In this document: piece after piece, positions 55,538-64,000 of the stretch
Layout of the letters: each line of letters starts with the position of its first letter
Position numbering within the stretch: the first letter of the stretch is position 1
NCBI GenBank assembly: GCA_013368375.1
Contig: JAACJP010000045.1
Span: forward strand, 62,001-126,000
Length of the DNA: 64,000 bases
Source of the DNA: Tricholomella constricta
Lineage: Eukaryota; Basidiomycota; Agaricomycetes; Agaricales; Lyophyllaceae
Direction: 5' to 3'
The notes under the pieces: generated by a model
What the model was told of the DNA's origin: nothing
Databases searched by the model: none
The model's input: the letters and a program-made list of their open reading frames with translations, nothing else
Position numbers and translations under genes: made by a program

Positions 55538-58500
55538 CTATGCAGTAGAATTCAAGAAGGCCTGATCTGTCTGTGAAATAATATCGCTCCAAGTAATACT
55601 GCTCTTCTCGCAAAGACTGCGGAAGATACCATCTACCTGTTGGAACAAGTTCGACGGCGTGTCAAATTCCTAAAAAAGAAATCAGCGATATGGGAATCAC
55701 GGGGGTCTGCACATGACTTACTGCAATGGTCCCTGCATCTAAAACTAAAATTCGATCATAATGAATGATAGTACGCAACCGATCTCGAAAGAACATGCGA
55801 ACTGTAAGCTGCAAATCCTTTTGAATTTAAAGAGAACACGTACGAGCAATGCAGATGAGCGTTCGGTCGTTGAAATGGTCCTGTATGGTGCTCTGGATTT
55901 TCTTGTCTGTTTCAAGATCCACGGACGCGCTAGATAATGCATCAAATTCAGTTCTGGATTCACGCGCCATCGATATGAGGTACTAACGTTGCTTCATCTA
56001 ATATTACCAGCCTGGCATCTTTGACAAGTGCGCGAGCAAGGCTTAACAACGACCTCTCCCCAACGCTTAAATTTGCGCCTTCAGGTTCGATGATGGTGTC
56101 TAGAGTGATCCTGCCTTGAGGAATATCGGTATTGGTCCCAGCATTATCCTGGTTCGATGCTCGAGAATCCACCAGAAACGAACGGCGAAGTGCATCCCAC
56201 AAACGTGCGTCGTCGTATATAGAGAATGGATCCAACGCTGTCCTCACAGTACCTGCGTAGCAACCGTATTATGAAAGTCCAGCTTGCACTGCTATGATAT
56301 ACATACCGCTAAACAAGGTAGGCTATTCCACGGTCAAACAGCGTAGCATTTTTAGATAAAGCGTGCTACTTACATCCTGCGGAATGATTGAAATATTTGA
56401 ACGTAGATCTCTGAGTCCGATCTTTCCAATGTCAATCCTGGGCACAATCAGATTAAACACATACTTGAAGTCCTGAAATGAAAGTCCGCTCACCCATCGA
56501 CGACGACGGTGCCAGAATATTCCACAAGCCTCAGAAGGGTTAAGGCCAATGATGACTTCCCCGCACCGGTTCTTCCAACCACGCCTATCTTCTCCCCGCC
56601 CTTGATATACATGGATAGGCCGCGAAGCACCTCGGGTAGACCAGGCCTATAACTCATCGACACTTGTTTGAATTCTATATCGCCAACTTGTGGCCAATCA
56701 GATGGTGGTTTATGCTCAAGGATCTCATATGGCGCTTCCTGCTCAATGAGATCACTTTGGCTGTAATGAACAACTGACGGAATATTGAATGATTACTCTT
56801 TTCGTAATGCGATAGACTCACCTCTTTCAACAGAGTTCATATAGTTCTTTGCGAAGATAACAAATGAGTCGAGGCCATCATACTCGGACAGAAGAAAGCG
56901 AACCTCGACTTCCGCCGTTTGCCGTGTAAGCAAGCCACAAAGTTGGGTGAGGGTAGCTGTTTTTCATGTGACGGTGGAGCATGGAAAAAAGAATGGAATA
57001 GCTCACTTGTATACGTTAAAACCAGACCAACTTGCGCAGGACTAATTCCCGAAACACCGACGACGGAAAATATAGCAACCTGAGTAAACGTGAGCTTGAT
57101 ATAACTTTGTAGTGTGATGCGACGCACGACAAAGACAAGACCTGCACCGCAGAAATCCAGACGTATGGCAAGCCATCTGCAGGGAACGATGTCAACTTGT
57201 GATATCTGCTAATCGAATATATTTTACCGCTGGTTCGTAACTGTGAGGAATAATGCCCGGTTTTCGAGGTCTATATAGAAGGTATTTTCCTTGACAAAAC
57301 GCGAGATTTCGCCGTAACTTCGAATGGTAGGAAGCCCTTGATGTGGTGATGATTTGTTTGTGCCGTCAAAAGGGCTGAGGCTAAAACTCACCAGTGAGGG
57401 ATTCCGAAAAGTGGGCGTATAGAACAGAGCGTAACATGGCATCTACGATACGGAGACTCAGCAAGAGAAGCCATGGGCTCTTCAGAAATCTGTTACCAAG
57501 TCTTTTCACTTCTCTCGCACTCGCTCGGTAAAATGCAGCAAAATATTGATATCCAAAAGAAATGGCGAAAGCCACAATGACTGGGTGAGAAGTTATTCGC
57601 ATAACTGTTTGAGGATAGAACTGGATACTTACTGAAGTAGGGTTCCACGACAGAAATAATGACGATGGCTCCAAGGACGTTGGAAAGGGTGAGGACAACT
57701 GTGGTGGGGGTTAACGTGAATGGTATGCACAGGTATAATATGGGACGCACGTAGTCTCATTGAGACTAATTCAGCCAATCAATTTCAATTCCATCATTCG
57801 GGACATGACATGCCCCACATACCTGGTAATTGGTTATCGATACCTATTGCGACGATGTCAAAAAGTATACGATGTCATACGACAACACAAACTCTTACTA
57901 TCAATATCCTTCCCAAAGACGCCTAATATACGGCCTGCAGGCTTCAAAAAAACATTGAGCATGAGTACCAATACTTGACATTAGACTGACTGTGGTGTCG
58001 AAAAAAGACATCTTGGCATGGAAGATGTTTCGGACCGAGTCGTGATGGAGATTTCGGGACACAAACCAAGATATTCTATCCATTACAACGCCTCTGTCGG
58101 GTCAAATATGAGATCTGTCAACCATGGTGGCCGACGGGACTTACAGAACAAAGGTGAACAATGCTTGAAACAATCCCAAACCTGCATAAAGACCCTGATA
58201 GAAGGAAAAGGGTTGATAAAAGGCACTAAATCACAATTTTTTACAGTGAAATGACGATAAATCAAGCCGATGCCCGCACGAACTTTGATTGCCACCAGAC
58301 CAAAGTATACGAATTCATGATCTGGCTTCCTTGCATTAAGATGATAGCAAGCAACAGAAATGGTCCTGTGATGTATCCTCGGCCGGCAACGAGATAAGTC
58401 CAGTAGACTGTTTTAGAAACGTTATTATGGGATAGAATCAGAAGTAAAGATCGCACCTTTCCACGAAACGGAACCTGTCGTCCGGCGTTCCTTTACAATG

Positions 58501-61500
58501 AGCTTCCCCGCCAGTTTATTGCCCGAATCTTTCAATTTGGCTTTCGCTGACTTCGTCCTGACATCGTCGATGGTGTTCATTCTTGAGGCCTGCAACTGAT
58601 CAGAAGAGCCTTCTGAATCACTGCCTCCAAATTCCTTGTCCAGTCTTGCGAATTCGCCATTCTTTGACACCAACTGTTCGTATGTCCCATGCTCGGCGAT
58701 ACGCCCATCATCCAGTGTGTATATATAGTCGCAATGTGAAAGGAAATGTAGCGCATGGGTGACCAGGATGACAGATTTGCCCCTGTTGCGGAGAGAATTG
58801 ATGATGGCCCCATAAAAAAGAGCTTTTCCGACGTGCGCATCAACTACCGGAAGCCGAACAACACAACGTCATCAGTACTCGAGAGATGGTAGAAGGCAGG
58901 ATAATTACCGGCAGATAAAGGATCATCCAGGATTACAACGTCGGCGTTATAATATAAAGCTCGCGCTATATTGACCTAAACAGCGGTAAATAAACAGCTC
59001 ACAGGAGGAGAGAAGGCTTACCCTCTGCTTTTGGCCACCGCTCAGATTAATCCCTTTCTCGCCAATCTGTTCAATGCTGAGTATTGGTCGATGCGCCGCA
59101 TATTCGCAAATACCTCGGTCATGTCACCATCAGGAAGCAGTTGCAGATCCGGAAGAAGACAAGACTCGTTGATTACACTCCAGTATCGATCTTCGTCGAA
59201 GGGTTGCCCAAAAAGAATGTTGTCCCTCTATCTCAGCGTCAGATCGCAGATCCTGATCGTCACCGGAAAATAAAACGTACCAACGACGCATTCTGAATCC
59301 AGGCAGACTGAGGACAATACGAAACTCGGCCACCAAACGAAAACGTTCCACCAACGAGCCGCATCTCACCAATCAGCCCTTGTAAAAGACTCGACTTGCC
59401 AGACCCTACTCGGCCTACAATGGCTACAAGGCTTCCCCGAGACACACGCATGTTAATGTCGCGAACTTGAAATGGCGGAATAGGCGTGTTTGCATCAGAG
59501 GCCGCCTCGGTCGGCTGAGACGCAAATATCTCCCATTCAAAGGTCACATTGATGGCCTCCAAGGCATATTCTTGGTCAGGCACAACTGTGAACGAGATGT
59601 CTTCCATGACTTCGGCGTAGAACACAGGCGTGAGACGAGCGAGTGCGTTCCGGGCGTCAGCAGTCGCGGATAAAGCGCGAGGCAGGAACATCATTGGTTG
59701 CCGGAGAAGCTGAGAAGAGAAATTAGCAAAGGGGAGCAAAAGATGCGAAAACGTTACCTGAAAGAGGCTGAGGGATGCGAAAATGACGGCGATATCGAAG
59801 TCTTCTGTAATTTTCGTGTAAGTCACGAAGGCAAGCATGGCGGCAAGGACTGGAATAGAGTATGCAAATGCGATGCTGAAATCGAGATCCCATCAGCAGA
59901 ATGGCTTTTTCGGTTGTAGCGCAGTAGTACTTCGCAGATTGGGAGTTCTGGATCCTCCTTATTCCCTGGAGTTCACTATTTCTGATATCATAAATACCTG
60001 AAATGGGTCATTAGCATCTCCAGCAGGTAGATCCGACCAATGACGGCACGTTTTAAGAACGGTACTTCATAACAGAAATATTTTACGATCCGCATGGCGC
60101 CTGAATCGAGGGTCAGCGTGTGTGATGAAGACATAATTATGTATCGCACCTAGAACTTCAAGTAGGGTTTTCGCTCTCTGATCGGAGAATTTCATAGACT
60201 CGCGACGAACACGAAACACATAAGCCATGACCCGCTCCTGGATGGGTGCGATGCAAAGGAACAAAGCAAATCCAGCGAGAGCGGATGGGCCCAGCTGTCG
60301 GAACAAGACCGTCAAACCTTGCCCAGGTATGGAAGGGGAGGGGGGGGGGAATGTACTTGAACGATGAGAATAATCAAACAAACGCTAACTTGAACTGGCG
60401 CGGTCCATCCTAGAGGAATAAATTTATCGGACAACGACACGGGATAGAATTCTGAGCCGCATTACCCGCGTGCTGGTCAAATGGCTCTTGATCAGTTGTG
60501 CGGGGTAAGGATTTTATCAGATGATACTCACAAACCATTGTGCACATGCATCGATACGGCTCACCTACAGTTCAAAATTAGTGACAAAGGCCATAAAAGG
60601 GGACACCGACTCACATCGGTTGAGATATGATTAATCAAGTCTGAATTAGACAATGTCGTACGAGCCTTGCCGGTCAAGTTGACTCCGCGTTTGTAAATAG
60701 AACTGATCAAAGCGGCCCTGGCAAGAACGCCGGTTGTCATCGCACGCCAGAAAAACTATTCATGTTGGAAAAGCATTTTAACAGAGCCTGTGAGATAGCT
60801 TGCCTGATGCTGCATTATGCTTGCTGTGATGACCAGGAAAAACAAGCCGAAACCCATAGCTATTCCCCGCCCGACAGGAGGTAGTTCGGTGCTATTTTGT
60901 TTAGCTGCAGCTCGAGCTTTTGCGAAGTTGATGATGGACTAGATGAACGTTAGAGGAATTACGGCTGTTTCCAACAGTATGCGCGAAGCTACCTTCACGA
61001 CAATTGGGCCCATAAGCTGCGTTGTATCTCCAAACACCTGTATGTCAATTTTAGGTCAGGGTCCATCACGCGTCGAGGAAAATTGTGGATCAGAACCTTG
61101 AAGGCTCCCGCACTCCAGAAAAAATAGCCGAATGTATCGTTCAGAGCCCAGGCTAGACTTGGATGTCTACGGCCTTCCGTTTCCCGCCATCTCGTCTCAT
61201 AAGAGGAAAGTGTCTCCAAATAATTCCGTCCACCGGAGAGGGCTCGGACGGACCACTGAACGCGCTTTATGATGCCGGGTTTAATCTCTCCGTTTTGAAG
61301 CCTTTCATTCCAGGCGGCTGCTTCTCGTTGTCTGCGGGCCCAGGCCTCGTCCAACTTCGCGGAAAGGGGTCCTGCTTCACGCGTAGCGTCCATCTTCCAA
61401 AGGTCAGTGGCCTGTAATGTCCTCTGATACCCCAGGACCTTGAGCGCGTCGTATCAGGGTTTGGATGTCCCTTTGGGTTTGAAGTACTCACCATCATGGG

Positions 61501-61870
61501 AGTCACCCATGTATACGTGAATTGCGAGAATAAGGAAGCGGAAACGAGTGGTATGACCTTGAGATTTTTAGTGTGACGCGTGTCATAGAAAGCCACGAGT
61601 ACATACTGGCGCATCCGACAGCGAGTCGCGCGCAGGAGGTGGAGGGTCGCGTGGAATCCTTGAACAACGGTTAATCCAATGAACAAACCTGCCAGGAGTT
61701 GGTAACACCTACCAGACCTGCCACCACTTCGTTCGAAACCGAGTAATCTCGTTTCCTAGATCAAATTGGAGGTTTAAAGGTTGCTGCTTTTCGTAGCTAT
61801 ACTCCTTGGACGCTGCAGTGTCTTCGCTAGATGAGGAATCAGACTTGGAGCTGGAGTTCGGGTTGGCCAT
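55538..61870 (-). CDS. ABCC-family ABC transporter (Yor1-like full transporter)
   Basis: ATP-driven exporter with TMD1-NBD1-TMD2-NBD2 and no TMD0, as in Yor1-type ABCC proteins. It starts [17 protein letters not shown], then IPRDPPPP and [10 protein letters not shown] joined to [18 protein letters not shown]1 has Walker [10 protein letters not shown], signature LSGGQKQR and Walker [13 protein letters not shown]2 has [18 protein letters not shown], signature [24 protein letters not shown] and the H-loop HRL. There are more than 25 introns of about 50-60 nt. One uses a GC donor (CAG|GCAAGC, 60756-60803). One exon is only 7 nt (60466-60472, CACGCGG), restoring the conserved FHAxWTAP stretch. No frame break was met in the parts read. 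Substrate is unknown; the divergent siderophore synthetase is a hint. Confidence 0.92.
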
Positions 61871-62409
61871 GATTTCCGACAGAGCACATTGAACAGATCG
61901 GCACAATGTTTGCCGTACTTATGTACGTAGGGCGTATCAGACCAATCATGTAAAGAGGGTGCTTGATTATGGTTCGGTGCATGGGATAGCATTGAAATTC
62001 TCATGTTTTCCGGACGAATGACGAAGATGTGGAAGATGCAAGCTTGGCGAGCTTGTTTATTTCCAGGATCAAAGTTCTCACGGGTGGTTGATCGCTCTTT
62101 TATGGTTATCTTCCCAACAGGGCTCGTCGTCGAACCGAACGTGTGAGCCACGCAATGACACTCTCTCGCATCCCATCTCAAATCTTATCCATGGGAGCGT
62201 AGTAACCGATTCTCTCATTGTCATTCTTTCCACGTCGCTGTCGAATTCATCGGATCATCGGAAAAAAGTCCATGAAAGTCCATGTGCGAATTTCCGCAGA
62301 ACTCACCTCACCAGTTAGGAAAAGTTGGCGTACATCATCCTAACGTTAAAGGCCACCTGCATCCGGTTACAACTTACCCACTCTCAATCACTGCGAGAAT
62401 ATCGTAGCC
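61871..62409. promoter_or_regulatory. Divergent promoter, ABCC transporter / siderophore synthetase
   Basis: The 539 bp separate the two start codons. One AGATAA site (HGATAR, the core bound by fungal iron-regulatory GATA factors) lies at 62106-62111 on the minus strand. A single site of this length is weak evidence. Confidence 0.45.
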
Positions 62410-63989
62410 ATGTCCATTTCTGCGACAAGATTAGCGGGACTCGATCCTCATGATCGTGCTGTCTTTGCGACCAACGCTCGCCTCATCTCTTGCCTTGTAA
62501 CGGAATCGTTGCTCCGAGCATTGTACATCCCTTTGCCTGGTTTTGAGGCTACAGGCATCTGTGTTGTTCTTCAAAAGGATGTCTCGTCCGAACTGTCTCG
62601 GGGGCCCTACGAATCGAAGGACATCCTGACTGTCGTCCCCTTGCGCCACGTCCCTCTATTTCGCCACGACGATGAAGATACGCGGGCGAAGGAAATAAGC
62701 TTACTCGATCCTTTAGACATGATGCCGATGGTCTTCGAGATCGATGCCGAGGGGACCATGCCGGCAGAGATCGAGGTGCTTATCGCGACCTGATAACGTT
62801 CTGCGAGCCATCACTGATTAGCATTTGTCTTGTAGCATATAGATTTGACTGCAGCCATCTTGAATACCCTCGCTGAACCGGGATGGGCAATCTCAAATTC
62901 GACCAAACTTGTGCTATCTAAGAGCCCCGTCTCGATATGGGAAAAGTTCGGGGCGAGCGCAGGATTGGACGCTGCCTTGCTGAAGGATATTTCGAACGAA
63001 TATTCAAGCTCTGTGAAATGGCAAGGTCAGTGGCTGCTGGTTTGTGATACTCGCCACGATTACTGATTTACTCGCAGAATATTCCTACGAACATCCCCCG
63101 AAGGCTCCACTTTTCACTTCTCAGAGCATTGAGTGGGAACAATCTATCGTGGAAGGCCATCCAACTCATCCTGTAAGTGTGCGTTGTGATCAGTGATCTG
63201 CCATCCTGACCTGATCGCGCAGATGCACAAAACGCGATACTTCCTACCCCCGCTTCCGGATTTTTCTCCTGGAGCCTTTGACCTCTACCATCCCAGGTTG
63301 AGATTAGTCGCGCTTCCGAGGAAGAGCCTCCACATCACATACGATTTCGAAACTTATACTCAGCCCATTATTGCGGCCATGTCCAAGAACGCTGGTCGGC
63401 AGTTGCGCCTTCGCGAAGGCTTCGTCGCTATTCCGGTTCATGAACTACAGGTTGTCCACATTCAAGATAAATTCAAAGAAGCAGAAATCTTTTCTCAAGA
63501 ATTTAGCCTCTCTTTGCTCGCTCAGCAGAGTATCCGGTGAGATTGCACACGGTACAACCGCTGAAATTTTGCTAAGATCTGTCGCAGCTCCGTCATCGTC
63601 CCCGAGGCGTACCAAGAGCTATCGCTCAAGCTGGGCGTTGGCATTAAACTGACTTCCGCCGTACGCACCATTTCACCCGCGTCTGCCTACCTAGGACCTC
63701 GATTCTCGAAGCGCGTAGTTCCCGCGCTTTCCATGGATCCGAACATCGTCACTGTGGCGAAGGAGCTGGCCAGCGTTGTTCACGCCCATGCTGACGGCGA
63801 GATTGCGAAGCACTGCGCAGCCATCATCCGTGAAGCCCACGAGAACACGAGCGAGGAACGAGGTGAACGACTGATCGTTTGCACTGCTTTGGTAGAAAGT
63901 GGACACAGCGGCGAAGGAGGCGAACTTCCTGCGGTTGTGCGCGTGTTTGAACTCGATACCGAGGAGAAGCGTATACAATGGTTGAGCAA
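62410..63989 (+). CDS. IucA/IucC-type NIS siderophore synthet(ase), 5' part
   Basis: NRPS-independent siderophore synthetases adenylate a carboxylic acid such as citrate and couple it to an amine or alcohol. Exons 62410-62775, 62836-63025, 63078-63172, 63223-63536 and 63588-63989 (ending at donor AA|GTAAGT) give 455 aa so far. The gene runs off the window. The key signature is EGHPTHPMHKTRYFLPP, matching the nucleotide-binding GHPxHPxxKxR motif of IucA/IucC, followed by YHPRLRLVALPR. Later, SAVRTISPASAYLGPRFSKRVV matches the family's LTSA.RT...P region. There is no signal peptide. The C-terminal FhuF-like part, if present, is outside. It is divergent from an ABCC exporter. Confidence 0.85.
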
Positions 63990-64000
63990 GTAAGTTTCGC

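Noticed and set aside
1..64000. CRISPR arrays, bacterial operons, ribosome-binding sites or prophage
   Set aside because: Nothing of the kind is seen. The gene structure is eukaryotic throughout.

Overview
The window is nuclear DNA from a mushroom-forming basidiomycete (Agaricomycotina). The evidence is very many short introns of about 48-70 nt, a basidiomycete-type DUF6699 protein, a laccase, a Yor1-type ABCC transporter, a Tad-like LINE, and conserved orthologues of fungal housekeeping genes. No species can be named from the sequence alone. Gene models were built by reading splice sites by eye and requiring reading frame and family motifs to continue across each junction.

Region 1 (1-10.6 kb) is gene-dense. 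It starts inside a MITE copy, followed by an HDAC3/Hos2-type histone deacetylase (-) that shares a promoter with a Per1/PGAP3 GPI-remodelling protein (+). Next come a DUF6699 protein (-), two intron-containing tRNA genes (Pro-UGG and Arg-CCG, both -), a first Rae1 mRNA-export WD40 gene (+), and an SRA/YDG-domain methyl-DNA reader (-). A second, inverted MITE copy closes the block.

Region 2 (10.6-20.4 kb) carries a large PPR-like, probably mitochondrial protein (-), ribosomal stalk protein P0 (+), trehalose-6-phosphate synthase (+), and a second Rae1 gene (-). The second Rae1 is an inverted paralogue with all eight intron positions conserved.

Region 3 (20.4-36.3 kb) is gene-poor. It holds a full-length, apparently intact non-LTR retrotransposon (ORF1 plus an endonuclease/RT/RNase H ORF2, a poly-A tail and a 13-bp target-site duplication). 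About 8 kb follow in which no gene could be recognised.

Region 4 (36.3-49.4 kb) has a P2B-type vacuolar Ca2+-ATPase (+), a 3.6-kb empty stretch, an Rsm1/NIPA-like C3HC zinc-finger protein (+), and a DBP6/DDX51 DEAD-box ribosome-assembly helicase (-).

Region 5 (49.4-64 kb) looks like secondary or extracellular metabolism. It holds a laccase with 30 exons (-), a minisatellite in its upstream region, a Yor1-type ABCC transporter (-), and, divergent from the transporter, an IucA/IucC-type NRPS-independent siderophore synthetase (+) that runs off the window.

The most notable observations are: five GC-AG introns, two of them at reciprocal positions in the two Rae1 paralogues; 6-nt and 7-nt microexons in the laccase and ABC genes; the recent full-length LINE with a 7-nt ORF1/ORF2 overlap and a GNRA-capped 3' hairpin; the MITE with near-perfect 62-bp inverted repeats; and the divergent siderophore-synthetase/ABC-exporter pair.
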